Source: Penelope pileata (taxonomy: Eukaryota; Chordata; Aves; Galliformes; Cracidae). From it: a stretch of 64,000 nucleotides of DNA. Position 1 is the first letter of the stretch; each line of letters opens with the position of its first letter. The notes below the pieces were generated by a model. That model did no database searches. It was not told where the DNA came from and worked only from the letters and a program-made list of their open reading frames with translations. Positions 15,169 through 30,100 of this stretch are shown here, one piece after another. Location: the NCBI GenBank assembly GCA_013396635.1, contig WBMW01001710.1:276243-340242 (forward strand), in the 5' to 3' direction. The translations under genes and the position numbers were made by a program.

Positions 15169-18100
15169 GTGAGCTTTTCTTCAATATTTTATAATCTAGT
15201 GCTACGGTTCATCTTTTTGGTTAATTATTTAGATCTCTGAAATTCTGTAATTCAGAATGAAGAAGAAACAAATGTGATACATTAAAACTGTATCATGTCA
15301 GTATAATCATCTGGAAGTCATGAAAATACTTCCTTGCCTGAAGACACATGTAATGACCATCTGATGTGCAAGAATTCTTGTTTGATTGTGAAATACATGA
15401 CATGGTTACAGAGAGAGTTCTTGCCTCCAGTTAGGAACACTGACCTGGAGTGCCAGAATGTTTCTGTGTTAGCTGGTTAAGTCTTTAAGTCTTGCTGACA
15501 CGTAGGCAGGAAGAACAAAAATCTGAGTATAAACTTGAGTTAGGCAATCTGGCTGCAGAATACTCCTTCGGGTAGGGGAATTTAGGAGATTGCATTGATA
15601 AGGTGGAATGTAAGACAAATTCTCACTGTTAAAATGCTACTGTACATTTTCTGCTAGGTATGTAAAGGGAGATAGTGAAAAGCTTTCTCTATGATCTCTG
15701 ATGTTTAGTAACAATAGCACGTGGGAGGGTAAAGGCTATTTTCAGCGCAGTTGGGAGCTCTCAAAAGGTCTTGAAAAGTGTTTGGGTTTGAATATAAGTA
15801 ATTTTTTGGTCTGGAATTTCTGTTGCACATATAAGATGCACCTACAAAATAACAAGATATGTGAAGACATAATAAAAGATGTGAAGCCAAAAATCAGAAA
15901 GTAGTTGGAGTCAGGCAGGAGTTAGGCACCTGAAGTTGAAGCCTGAAAGCTTTCTTAACTCCCAGCTAACTCTTGAATTACCTAATTCAGGAGCAGATTG
16001 TGTCAACAAAGGTTTGAGGCACTTTAAATTCTACTTCTGATTAACTTTTGAAGTTGCGTGCTCTTGATAGGTATAAACACTGCTCAGGACAGCCCTGCCT
16101 GAATCATCAGAAAGGGCTGTTTGGTGAAAGAAGATAAGTGTAATGGACACTTTCTGGATGCTTCTTGTTTCAATAAGCTATCAGTAATATGTCAAGATGG
16201 TACCAGTTTTGTTTTCAGACCCTGATGTGGAGAAGTTGATATTGCTGCTGTCTGATTATGTGATAGATCAGTGCACATCTTCAGAATATGGAAACTAGAG
16301 AGCTGATACTTAAGGAGCAGGAGTTCAAATCTAGCTTGTAAGAAATGGCTTGATTATTGGGGCAAACAGTTGACTTGGAATGAATTTTTTGCTCCTTTAT
16401 GTTCTTCTGTGTGTGAAAGACAGTGCCAGAGGAGGTTTGGGTTGGGTGTTAGGAAAAATTTCTTTTCAGGAGGTGTGGCAAATATCTAAGTAGGCAGACA
16501 GAATAATGAAATGGTTAACGTAGTCATATTATTCCTGTTTTCTGTTTTAAAACAGCTTCAATTCAGTTTGATTCTATACTAAGAACAAAACAGTGTTTCA
16601 GCTCTGTACTAATTTTTCAGTAATAGTGTTGTGAGTTTAGAAGCTATGGAGAAAATACCATTTAAAAAAAATGTAATACTTTTTTTTCCTGTAGCTATTG
16701 TTGTGTATTAATGCTCTTAGGCCAGCATTTCATTTCTAGAATGTGGCTGATATTTTATTTCTTGTGTTACTTTGTAATGTTAGCTCTTGTTCTACTGGAT
16801 GAAGTAAGTATAATGGTTTATCATAGTTACGTTTTCCACAGAGCCATTCATTTGTTTTATAGATATCTCCATTGTGCTTTTTTCCCCCTCCTTTTTTTCC
16901 TTCCCCTGGTTAATTAGTAGATAATTACCATCTTTAAAGAGCCAAAATAACATATACATAGAAACCAGGACCACTGCCCTCCCCCACCCCTGAAACATAA
17001 CAAAATCATTACCCTTTCCATAGGTGTTGTTTATTTGAAGACTGGGGAGGGAGGATGAAAAGGCACTTGGATTTTTTTTTTTTTTTTCTTTCTAACCTAT
17101 GCTTTTCTAACTTTGATACCTGGCCCTCTTCTAGCTGTATTTAGTTGAGTCTGGTACTTCTTGCATCATCTCAGAGTGAGATTATCTGCCTTCCTTTCAT
17201 CTCTTTTCTCCAGCGATGGGGGGTGGGACAGAGGGCTGCTGGGCAGAAGTCTCTGTGGACATTTATATGATGTCCACAAATAAGCTTTTACACAGTTTCT
17301 GGAAGCTCTAGCTGTTCATATCTATTTGACTTGACTTACTACCCCATCTTCTTGTTGCCATAGCTGAGTTGTTAAACATAACAATTCCTTTGAGTGCGGC
17401 TACCACAGTATCTGAAAGCTAGTAATGTGCCTGTCATTTTCTTTCAGTACATGCAGGTTTTAATGACGCTAATCTCCTACATTTTTAATAAAATACAAAA
17501 CGCGTTAAATAAATGGCACCCTGTGGAACAATAATTGGTAACACGTAGTTATTTTGATCTCATAGGTGAAGTCTTTTTTTTTTTTAAAGTTAAAATAGAC
17601 TTAATATACTTTATATATAACGTATGTAAAATATGTAAAGACTTAATTCCATTTTCACCTTAAGTATATTATTTATCATATTGTAAAATATCTTTTGACT
17701 TCTGCTAAAAAATAAAATTTCATCTTCTGTTTTCAGTGATGTGTTGAAACGTAACAGATAAAAATTCTATGTTACTTTTCCTGGCTTTGACAACATTCTT
17801 GTCTACTTATTTGTTTGTCTTCATATATTATCACACAGGGTTCTCAGTCATTGAAAATACTGGTGTGCGTCTCGGCACAAAACTAAGGGTAAATTGGTCT
17901 TAGTTAAAAAAGCAAAAACAAACAAACCCCCCCAAACTCCAACCAACAAGTAATTAAATCTCAGGAGATTCTGTTGTTTTTATGATCTATGTAGACAAAG
18001 ATAAGCTGTTCTGTTGTTTTTAATTCTATATGAAATGGTGACTACTTTGTGGTTAATTATGTTTCTCTGAACAGTGCATTTCTTGGTTGTCCTGACAACT

Positions 18101-21100
18101 TGTGCTTCCATGTGGAGCAGCTAATTACTGTAGTCAATCATTTTTATTTATATAATATACAGTTGGTTTTCACACCCGTATATGTGATAACTGATTTTTA
18201 ACTCTTGAAATAATTTTAAAAATGGCCAACTTGAAGTTACAGTAATTGCACGAGATTATTAAACTTGTTTATTTTAATTAAATATCCATTTTTGTACTCA
18301 TTTTCCACTCTAAATATAAAAGCTTGTATTTATTTTTTAAATATTATTTTTGGTCCCAAAGGGCTGATCCTACTAGCTGTGAAGTAGTTTGTCTTTTAAA
18401 TGAGATTCTAATTGAAATGAACTTACTGGGCATGTTAGAGGAATAGACCTTCAATTTCTGTTGTTTGTAATCAATTGCTTATATATAAAATAAAACGTAT
18501 TTATATTTGAAAAATACGTAAGGATGATTTTGGTTCAAAATATGTGCATTTGTTTCATGACAGAGGTGGTTTTGAGATAGTAATTCATAGTTTAAAAAAA
18601 AAAAAAAAGGAAGCCTTGCTGCAGGAGACAAAAAAAGATGTCACAATTTTTTTGAAACTGTCCTGAAACTTTATTATAAATTGATATAAGGGCAATGAAA
18701 AACAATAAAAAAGATGATTTCAACATCAACTTTAGGAAATCTAGCATATATATCTGTTCTAAATACCTACAGCTATGTCTTGTATCCTGCATAGTACGCA
18801 ATTATATGTAACTCCTTTTTCAAAGAGCAATAGTATGATGACAACTGCCTAGCATAATTTTACGTAAGTGAATGTTTTGCATTTTTACCTCGCAGTCTGA
18901 TCATTTAAATAAGGAAACATTGCAATTTATAAGTAGCATTCATGTATTTTGAAAATATTCATATTTTGCAGCTTAAAAAGTGCCAACAGTGAGTCACAGT
19001 TACTACAAAATAGCTACAGATCAGACTTGGACGTTGCTGAAGATCTGAGAAGAAAACTCTGTCAAGCAGAGGAAGAAAAGGTAGACATGACCATTAAACA
19101 CAATCAAGAGGTAAGGTGTTTTTTTTTCTTTATTTTACTCCTGTAAGAAATATAATCTTGTTGCATTGAAGTGACCTTCTCACATGGTATGTTGAAAGTG
19201 CTGTCCATTAGCTGAAAAAGGAAAACAGAGGACACAGTACGGACCTCGTACACCTGTTGATAGGGACTGAACAGGTCTGCTGTCATTGTTAGTGATTGAA
19301 GTCTCTCCAAACTGCAAACTTTCTTCAAGGAAAGGAGTTGCTGCCTCCACCAGTAGTTTGTTAGATAGAATTGCCTAATGGCACAGATAGATACAGGTCA
19401 TAGCTTGAATTTAGCATGATAAAAAGACTGTATTTAGTTCTTATACAAGTTTTTTTTGGGTTTGTTTGTTTGTTTGTTTGTTTTTGGCATGATACAGCAG
19501 TTTCTTTTAATTCTTCAGAAATCACCTACAAGTAATAAATCTAGTACAATGTTTTTGTGTGCATCAAATGTAGATAGGATATCTTTTAATGGTCTTGCCC
19601 TGTCTTAGCTTGTTCAAGTCTGCAATTTTGCATAATTTGTCGCAAAATGTGTAAAGCAGAAATGTGACATTCATCAAAAGCTTCATACTTCTTAATGAAG
19701 CATTCATACATGGGGAGATAATTTACCAGTTTAACAAAGATTTTTCCTGATGATATTGTAGCAAATTAATATTGAAATAAAGTACGAATAGCAAAAATTC
19801 ATTAATCTGTCTCAATCTGAATTTCAGCTGTTGAATACATAAGTATACGTAAGGAAAGATGGGCACTCAGTACGATTGTATTAGTAATCAACTTTTTTTT
19901 AAGAGTTCTTGATATTTGGAATACTTCCTACTCTTGTTAAAGCCAATATGTCAGGTGGTAGGCTGTTTTAGACTGTGCTGTACTGTGGAGGTATTGCTGC
20001 TCTGGATAGCAGTTCTGCTCTTAGCAGTTTGCTAGGGGTGGTTGATGCAAGTGCATATTCGTTTTTCTTGATGCTAACTCTAGCCAATAAACCAAATTTG
20101 CTTTTTCGCGTCCATTTATTATTGGAGTCTGAATTCAAATTAAGAGATTGCTGCCTCTCCCACAGTAAATTGGCCTTGTGCTGCATTCTTCTTCTGTTGT
20201 CCCATCAGTTTGGGTTTGTTCTATAAAAACGGTCCTGAGAGTTGTCTAGATTTGGAGAATAACCTCTTAAATTGAGAATTTGTAAGCTGAATGTGCACAG
20301 CAAAATTCACAGGCTGCACAATGTTGCTGTTTTCTGTACTACAGCCACTAAGTCAGATGATATTTTAAGTAGATGAACTACTTGAAAGACGGATTTGTGC
20401 CAGGTAATTGCAAATAATGGAAGCACTCAAGTTATCTACAACTGATATTATTGAAGTCAAACTGTAGACATTCTGAAATCGGTATTTACTCTCAGTCTTC
20501 TTGTCTCGAAAATAGAGTTCAAGCTATTTCATGACAAAGGTTTTGGCAGCAGTAACTGGACTGTGTTTCTTAGTCTGTATGAGATGACTTTCTGAAAGAT
20601 TTTTCATTCTTAATTTGTTTATTATGTATAGCTGCATTCTATTTGACTGCTGAATACTTTAATCAGTCTAAACTTTAATTGGTCTAAATCAGTTCATATA
20701 CATGGTGCATACATGCCTATCCGTTACTAGGTGTCTAATAGTCTAGTATCCCTTCATGGCTGCCTTTCTAAGTGTTGAATTTGGAGAAAAGTAATAGAAA
20801 TTTCCCTGTTGAATGCAATGTTCTGGTTCCTGCAGTTTCAAGATACAGGATGATGATAATATTATTACTATTATTTTCTTAACATAGAATAGTTTTGGAA
20901 GAATGAAGCAGAATCTATGAAGTACCTGAACTCAGTCTAGGAATAGGAATAGTTTGCATAGAAAACAATGGGAATACTCAATGCTTATTTATACAGATTT
21001 TGTCTTTTGCAAGGCTGGATTTAAAGTTCAAGTGTAATGAGTTGGTAGCTGTAAATGCAATTCAAGTTCTCTTTTGAAAATATTCTTTAGATGTATTGCT

Positions 21101-24100
21101 TTAACATTCTGCTTTTTTAAAGGACTATTCTTGCCATTTTTCTGAAACAAATGTATTTTGTAGCTGCGTAACTATGAAATCCAGATTGTCAAATTACGGT
21201 CAGAATTTGAGAAAGGAGAGGCAGTTCGACAAAGTCTGGAGTATGAATTGGCAATTGCCAGAAAAGAAGCTCGTTTGAGAATATATGCTGTAGAAGAGGA
21301 GTTGAGTGATGTGCAAAACAAGCTTGCGGAGCTGCAAGGTAAGTTTCAAAAGAGCAAATGTTGAACAGTGAATGGCAAAGTCTATTCCAGGTCAGGAAGA
21401 GAACTGAAGTGCAGTTACTTAAGTTTTAACTTAAGTTTTCCACTTATTGCTTTGTTTCTTGGATTTCTCTTATCTTTCCCATTTCTTAACCATCTGTTTT
21501 TGTAAACTGTTGTGCTTGTTGGCTCAGGTATGAATTAAAACTAACTTCGTAAGCCTGTTGTTCTTTTTTTTTCCACATCCTTGAGTTTTGTTGTTCGGTC
21601 TTAAACTGCTGTCCTTGTACAGAATTGTTATCATGATTACATCATTAACCCCTCCTGGATACTGTACTGTCCAGTAGCTCTTCCTTCCCTTTTCAGGAAA
21701 AAAAATCTTTTCCTGTACACTTCTTTGTGCTATTTCCAAAAACTTTTTGCCAGCACTTTTTTTGTTTTTCACCTTTTCAAAGGCTTCACATTTTCATTAT
21801 TCATGTCTGGTTCCTGTTCTTCCTTCTTGTTCCACTTTTTGGAGGTAATGGAACATCTATTTTATGGAGCTTCTCTAATCTGTGGAAGTATGATGGTAGT
21901 GAGTGGAGGAGAGGGTGTTTACTTAGACATTTTTTCCTGCTAGTTCTATATTCAGAAACTCAGGTTTCCTTGATCCTCCTCAACAGGGGGTGTGAAATTT
22001 CTCATTCTTACAAGTAAGTGAGATGCATTTCTAATTATCTAAGTAAGTATAATACCTTTTAAGTATAGTAGAGGGATACATTTGTGAGTTAGCTGAACCT
22101 TTGATTTTCAGTTCAGAGTGCTCCTCGTGTAGGTCTTCCAAGAGCTGAAGGAGACTTGGAAACTTGGAAGGGCTTAAAGTGCCAGGTGTTTCTAAGGTAA
22201 TTAGAAGGCTGAAATTTTCAATCCTTCAGAGAATAAAAGGCGAAGTAAAATGTTCTTCAGGCATTGCAAGCTCTTACTGTTGATTTCGTAGAGGAAAGTA
22301 ATCTTTCTTTGGATGCTCATTTTGCTAGCTTACATGCCAGTTTTTGAGTCTGTTCTGCTTTAGATATGAGTAGTATGTATATGTACACTTAAAAATACTT
22401 AGAATCTCATTTTGTTATCACAGAATTGCGGATTTATATCCTTTATGATTTAGAAAAAGCTGTGTTCGGCTGCTGTGTTGCGTGTAGCTGGCAGTGCTGG
22501 GTGGTGGATGTAGGGCTTTGGCTGGACACTGCAGGAAGAGGTCTATTCCATTTGGCCCCGCAGCAGATGAACTCACCCACTGTGATAGTGTGCCCAACAG
22601 TAAGCCTGTGGCACATCTGTGGAAACATAGTTCAGAAAGGGTAGTAAATGCTAAGAAAAAGGAACAGTGCCAGAGCAGGAGAGAGAAAGGAGAGAGACCT
22701 GAGTGGAGCAGAAGAAGAGAGGAGAGGCAAGAATGGAGTAAGGCTGGGGCTTAAGTGGTGATGCTCCAAGCAGGGACTAGGAGATAGGACTCCAAAGGGG
22801 CTTCCACTACTGGAGGAATCACAGTGTAATCACCCTGACCTCACCAAACAGGCTGAGTGTGATGTGTGATGGATGGTAAAAAGGGAGATAAGAGATTTTG
22901 CAGTAACAATCTTTTTTTGCATGCGTGTCAGGGTATTAGTTTGATTCTGTTGTTGAAAGAAACTGTACTTAGTAGCGTTAATTGTCAATGAATTAATTTT
23001 TTTTAAATTCCCCAAGCTGTTTTTTTCTCAGCAGCTGCTGCCAAAGAAGTCAAATAATTTTGAAGTTTCTTCTTAGATCTTTTGCTATTGATAACTTTCT
23101 GTTTGTTTTCCCTTGTCATTTGAAGCCTTCTGCAGCTCATTGTTGTTCTGATGTGATCCTATTTGGTGTTTAGCTGCTTGGACAGAAGGGCTCATTTGTT
23201 GTCTTAGCCCTTGTCAATATTTCCTCTCAATTTTTTTTTTCTGCTGTCCTCAGCAAGACTTGCCCTTTCTCATTGTTCTGTTCATTGAGTCTCTACATTG
23301 TCTTACTGCACCTCTTCCCATTTTTCTCTTTGGTTGGGAAAATTTTCCAGAAATGGGTGAGTTTGAAATAAAATCTGTTAGAAATTGGTAATCACTTAAA
23401 TGTCAGCATAGATAATTGTGTTCAGCAAAGTGAGAAACTGATGCAAAATACATCTGAAAGCCAGTTTGTAAGATAAAACACAGTTCCTAGTCAAACAACT
23501 TAATGGGTTTTGGTGTATAAGGTTTATACAGCATTTAAAGTATCACAGCACATACAGTGTTCTCCTATCTCAGGGCATTTGCTGCTCTGACGGCAACACT
23601 GAATTTCTTTGGAAAGAATAAATGTTTTCTCAATAGTCTAACTTGCCTCAGGTTATAGAATCATGGAATAGCTTGAGTTGGAAAGGACCTTAAAGATTGC
23701 CCAGTTTCAGCTGCCATGGGTCAGGTCACCTTCCAGAGACCTGGATGCCCAAAGCCCCATCCAACCTGGCCTTGAACACCACAACGGATGACGCATGCAC
23801 AGCTTCTCTGGGCAACCTGTTCCAGTGCATCAGCACTCTCATAGAGAAGAATTTCTTCCTAATCTTTAATCTATCTTCTTTTAGTTGAAAACCATTACTC
23901 TTGTCCAATCACTGCACTCCCTGATGAAGATTGCCTTTCCACCTTTCCTATAGACCCCTTTTAAGTACTGCAAGGCCACAATGAGGTCTCCCCAGAGCCT
24001 TTTCTTCTCCATGCTGAACAAGACCACCTCATCCTATCCTCACTGGAGGGATTCTCCAGCCCTTTGATCACCCTTGTGGCCCTCCTCTGGGCTTGTTCCA

Positions 24101-27100
24101 ACAGATCTATGTCCTTCTTAGATTGGGGAGTGGAAGAGGAAGAATCTTTCCTTGCTGTACTTCTTTCGATGCAGCCCAGGATATGGCTGACTTTTTGAGC
24201 TGCAAGTGCACTTTGTTGATTCCTGTTCATTTTTTTTTTTTTGGCCACCATTACCCCCAAGTCCTTCTCTGCAGGGCTGCTTTCAATCTTCTTATCTCCC
24301 AGCCTGTATTTGTGCTTGGGATTGCCAAGATCCAGACATAAGACCTTGAACTTAATCTGTTCGAACTTCATAGGGCTCACATATGACCACCACTCAAGCC
24401 TGTCCAGGTCGCTCTGGATGGCATCCCTTCCCTCCAGTGTGTCAGCTGCACCACTCAGCAGCAGGATTTTTCTATAGGCCTTTCATTAGGTAGGTGACTA
24501 TCTTCATGGTCTTTAACTGTGTTTAACTGAACTCAAAGTTAAATGATCAGTTAGAAATGTGGAAATATGCTGAGCAATGTTGTGGAAATCTGTAATAAAG
24601 TCCTCTGTGCTATAGAGGCCTCTCTTGAAAGAGTAATCTCAAGTTTTTAGTCTTTTCTGAGAGAAGAGTTTTATAAAAACTCTTTTTTATAAAAAAAGAG
24701 TTTTATAAAAAAGATTTATAAAAATCTCTAGGGCATTCTTATGCTTTTATGTAAAATATGCTGTAGGAGCTAAAAATTTCCTCTCCTGATAGAGGACATG
24801 GTGCTCTTCTACGCTGGAAATGTTAATGTTGTAATGTTCCACAGAATATCACAATACACAGAAGAACCAGCACTCAGACTTTTCTGGATGTACTTAGCAG
24901 TAGTACTTGTCTTTCTTTCTCTTTTTCCTGTAAACAATAGAGTTGAATGAAAGGCTTCAGCGGAAAGTGGTAGAGACTGAGAAAACATTTCATATTGCTC
25001 AACAGAAGTGGAAAGAACAACAGCAAACGCTTGCAAGGGAAAAGGATGATATTTTCAGAACACGCAAGGATGAATATGAATTGCTTCTTAAGGAAAGAAC
25101 TGAACTAGAAAGTGCTTTGCAGGTATGAGCAGTTAATAGTTTGAAAGATGAATTGCATGAGGTAATACCTGGAACTTTTTTGGTGCAAAAAGCTGTGTAG
25201 TGGTTTGGGTTTTTTTCTGATAGAGAAAAGAAGTCCCCTTAATAGATAAATATTGTGGTATTTTTGTTAAGAATGTAGCTTTGTAAAGTTACATTTACTG
25301 TTTTGCAGACTTTCTTGCTTTTATGTAACGTTATGTAACAGGTTTCATGTTGAGCAACTAAACCAAGTTAACAATGCACAGTGGTGGTGAGGCCCACTTG
25401 TACTGTAGCTCAAAGGTGAGTTTGTAGAGCCGGTAGAGTTAGTAGAACCCTAAGATGTAGCTTCTAACTCAGTTTTCCTTTTACCTCCCCTTGTCTGACA
25501 TGTGTTTGCCTCTAAATGTGAAAATCACTTGTACAGTATGGAGACAACACACTCATGGAACCCAAACTGTGATGATAGGATTTCCAAATATGTGTTGTGT
25601 GTTGTTCAACATATGAATATATCCAAAATATGGAGAATGATTGATGTCAGTTATGTTTTAGAATTTCTGTAGCCTTAGTATTGATGGAAAGAATGTCAGC
25701 TCCTGGAATTTCTGCTATTTAGTTAGAAAAAATCATTTAGTGTTCAGAGGTGATGTATAATCTGTCTTATACTTTGGATTTTTATTCTACAGATAATTCA
25801 TTGTATTTCTGGAAAGTCATTTTCAAAGTTGGGTTGTGCTGGTATACATAAACCCTTTAGATGCTATATATGTTTATAATTTTATTATTTTTTTATACTT
25901 ATTTCGCAGTCAAGTAATCAAGACTTTATGTTTTGAGGAAATATATGTTTTGAATACTAAGCTGTGGAAGTGCTGAGTTAACATGCCCAAACTTTTACAT
26001 GTTCCATGGGGACACAATAATCAGAATCATAATATAATCACAATTAAGTGAATCATAGAATCATGGAAACACTAGGTTGGAAAGGACCTGCAAGATAGTC
26101 CAACCGTGCTCCTATCACCATCACTACCCACTAAGTTACTAAATCATATCCCTTAGCACCTCATCCAGACGCTTCTTGAACAGCGCCAGGGACGGTGACT
26201 CCACCACCTCCCTAGGGAGGCCATTCCAGTGCCTGACCACTCTTTCAGAGAAAAAGTTTTTTCTCCGAAAAAGTGATTATAATTTAATCATTTTAACCTT
26301 TATAATTTAAAACTGATTTACTTTATGCCTCAGCAATGTGATAACACCATTTGAGGAAAAGTGAATGTGTATTTAACTACTATTAGAGAGCTTCAGAAGG
26401 AGGGCTATGAAGATAGTGAAGGGTCTAGAGTGCAAGACATATGAGGAGCAGCTGAGGTCTCTTGGTTTGTTCAGCCTAGAGGACAAGAGACTGAGGGGAG
26501 TCCTCAGAGCTGTCAGCTGCCATCTCACAAAGGTAGCAGAGGGACAGGTGCTGATCGTTTCTCTCTGATGACGGTGACAGGACCCAAGGGAACAGCATGG
26601 AGCTGCATTGTGGAGGATCAGGTTGGGAATGAAGAAAAGGTTCTTCGCTCAGAGAGCGATCGGGCACTGGAGCAGGCTCCCCAGGGCAGTGGTCGTGGCA
26701 CCAAACTGCCAGAGTTCAAGAAATGTCTGGACAATGCTCTCAGTGATATGCTCTGATTTTTAGGTGATCCTGTGGGACCATTGATCGTTGAGTCCAACTT
26801 GTGGGTCCACTCAAGACCACCCAAAATTCAAACCGTGTTTCTGAGAGCATTGTTGTTCTCCTTTACACTTTCTCTAACAGTTTTCTGTCCTTCTAACATT
26901 GTGGTGCCCGAAACTGCACACAGTGCTTGAGGTGAGGCTGTATCCATATAGAGGAGAGTAGGACAATCTTTTCCTTTGCCTGGCTGGCAGTGCTGGGCCT
27001 GATGCATCCCAGGGTATGGCTGGCCTTTTTGTCTGCCAGGGCACAGTGCTGGCTCAGACACAATTTGTTGGCAACCAGAATCCCCAGATCCTTTCCTGTG

Positions 27101-30100
27101 GGGTTCTGTCCCCTAGTCTGTATGTATACCCAGGACTGCCATGTCCCAGGTGCAGAATCCAACACTGGTTGAATTTGACGCATTTGGTGATTGCCCAGCC
27201 CTCCAAATCTGCCAAAATCTCTCTGCAAGGACTCTCCGCCCTTAATGCAGTCAACAACTCCTCCCAATTTAAGTCATCCTCAAAGTTACTTAGTATATTA
27301 TACCTTCAAGTCCTGTATCAGAGTGGTTTACAAAAACATTAAACAGAACTGGCCCCAAATTGGAGCCCTCCGGAACCCTGCTAGTGACTGACCACTGGCT
27401 TGATGTAACCCCATTTACTGTAATTTTTTGAGCCTGACCTGTTAGACAATTGTTCAGCCATCACATTATATCTTTGTCTAGCTTTATGCTGGACGTTTTG
27501 TCCAGAAGGATACTGTGAGAAACATTATCAAAAGCTTTGCTGAAATTCAAAAAAATTGTATTGACTGGAGGAAAGTAGTTGTCTCTGATTTGTAATGGGT
27601 TCTGTGATGTGCTCTATTGGTTGTGTTTAACAAGCCATCTGCTTTATAAGATAAGAAAGCTTCAATAATAAGTGCAATAGTAAGTTCAATAGTAAGTGCA
27701 ATAGCATCACCTTGTGGTTAGCTAGAAGATAATATTCCTCTACACTCCAGAGTTTTTTCTTTATCTACTTGTGCAGTCACTGTTTATGCATACATATAAA
27801 AACATTGCTGAGTTAATTTTTTAAAGCATGTGTACAGGGAGTGTGTATGTGATGTGCAAGCATAGGTGTATGTTTTTCACATAGTCAAATATGTTTCTCT
27901 TTGTGCCTTCTAAGGGCAGGTCACTGTTGGGCTAATCTGGCACAGTTTCATACTGCGTAGGAGTTGGAAAAGCTCTGAGGCTTCTTTTAGGATTCTGAAA
28001 TCCTACAACTTATGTTGACTTGTGTAACTAGCTTGATGTATTTCTATCAGTTGTAGTCTGATTAATGTTAACTACTTTTCCAGTATAAAACGTTTTTAAG
28101 TCTTAGTATAGTATCTTCCAGCAAACTAGATATTACTTATTTCATACAGACTTTTCCCAGCTTATTTTTGTTAATATCTGGAAGATGTGCCTGAAGAGAC
28201 AAATACCTTTTCAGTGTGGAGAGAGTGTGAGTGTATTAGGGTGTATTATGTAGTGTACTACGTCAAACTTTCTTTGCATAGTGGTGGGAGGAAACCTGTT
28301 TATTGGCTTGATACAACAAGAGGTGACATTAGGGGATTAGTTTAAATTTAATTTGTATCTATGTATGTTGTTTTTGCAATACTGAATTTGTTATAAGTTC
28401 CCATTTTTATTTCATGTTTCACAGAGATGTTCCTTGTTATCTTTTCAGAGGATGCAAAAAAAAATCACACCACAGGGCCTGTACATGAAAGAAGAAAGAA
28501 AATAAACTTACTTTCCCAATTAGCAGTTGGTGATGCTTAGCATCTTAAAGTAGTCATGATTCCCTTACTGTCATATTTGAGGGCTCAAAACGTTCTATCT
28601 TCAGTTTGTAGTGACATATAAAATGCCTTTCCAGACTTTAGGAAACTACTTGTATTTCTCTGGTCTTCATGTATAAATATGGTTCTGTCAGACTTTGGTC
28701 TTCAAAAGAATTGTTCTATATGAATAATTCATTTTGTCCTCTTTTTCTTTCCTGCCTGGTTTATGCTTTATTAGTAGTAATTTCTAGGAACAAGAATATG
28801 TGATATAAGAATAATAGCAGAGTTTGCAGACCAACTGTATAGCTCTGGTTTATTTTTGCAAAATGTCTCTTTCCATGATATTGAATAAGATTAAATGAGC
28901 AAGAGGACTTAATGTAATCTTTCTGTGTTTTGCACAGAAAGCCATTTTAACAAATTGGGTCTCCAAAGGTTCTCCGACTAAATCACTGGATTTATAGCTT
29001 GTTCCTGATCCTAGTTATAGGAAAGCTTATTCTTTTCCACTAGGCCAAAGCTGTTCATTCTGAGACTTCTGTGATCTCCAGCTTAAGTATGTGCTGCACT
29101 ACTGGGGGTTCATTACTTTCCTCCCAGCCAGGTGTGGTGTGAGTGTGGGTTTTGTAGCAGTGACTCCACAGAGCTTTAGAGTTCCGTAGTGCTATTAATT
29201 ATCCCAGCTTGTAGCACTTCTCATCTTCTGAATGCAGAAATTGAAATGGGAAGCAGCTTCATTATTTCTTAGTACTGAGAGCTACTTAGTAGTTCTTATA
29301 CATAACTGTTTAAAGTAAGAAAGATGTTTGTCTAGAAACTGAATAAGACTAGCAAAAATGAAGACTCTTGGTTTATGGGAGTAACCATTTCTAAAAATGT
29401 CTAATTTTATTTCAAGTTCTAATAAGTAAAACCAAAGCAAAATAGAACTTCCTGTACCTATGTATCCTTTTATCTAATGCACTTAGATGTTTTCCTCCCT
29501 ATCATTGCTGCTTAGGTGGATGAGGAAAAAATGATTGGAAGAGTAGCCCTTTACTCTTTAACGAGTATTTTCCTGTGAGGAATTGTCTCTGTTTTTAGTA
29601 TGATTGCAAAAGTTCATATTCATGCTGATTTTGAACCAATAGATTTTACCTGGTAGTGAGTGAAGAGCATATGTTCTCTTGGGTACATGGTTCTGTTGAC
29701 AGGTGCTAACTGGTTAGATCTTAATAAACAGTTCTAATTCAGTCTCTGTCTGTGAAGCATTCCTTTTTTAAAACTTTGTTACTTTTTATTTTAATAAAGT
29801 ATAATATTTCTTCATTTTCTTTTTCTTTGTTTTTTTTTTTTTTCCCTTCCCGTAGGAGCGGAATAGTGCATTGCAAGATATATGCAAGAAAATGAAAGAT
29901 ATGGAGTTGGAACACCATGACTGCTCTGAGCTGCTTGGCCGCCAGGTCAATGAGCTTGAATGTAGTGCTGAACGAGAGGAGCGACTTAGAAAAGAACTTG
30001 AAGTAATGATTTTTGATTACTGCTTTAAGTCTCAACAAACACTGAAGCTCTGATCAATCTCATTTTTGAGGGGTGGAACCTCCCAATAAGGTGGTGGCTT

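Larger units (their letters stand above)
21339..24940 (+). other. CCDC171: CCDC171 intron 4
   Basis: This 3.6 kb intron includes an antisense CR1 at 23654-24475 and an AT palindromic tract at 24664-24728. A purine- and GC-richer segment at about 22480-22860 is of unknown origin, possibly a decayed repeat. Confidence 0.85.
25123..29855 (+). other. CCDC171: CCDC171 intron 5
   Basis: This 4.7 kb intron carries three CR1 pieces between 26050 and 27600 and a 12-base tandem repeat at 27670-27705. I searched it for a Glu-rich exon of about 43 codons expected from the human protein and saw none (see findings). Confidence 0.85.

Noticed and set aside
19968..20226. Region open on both strands with AATAAA, considered as a solo LTR
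   Set aside because: I found no paired TG...CA ends, target duplication, primer-binding site or similarity to a retroviral element.
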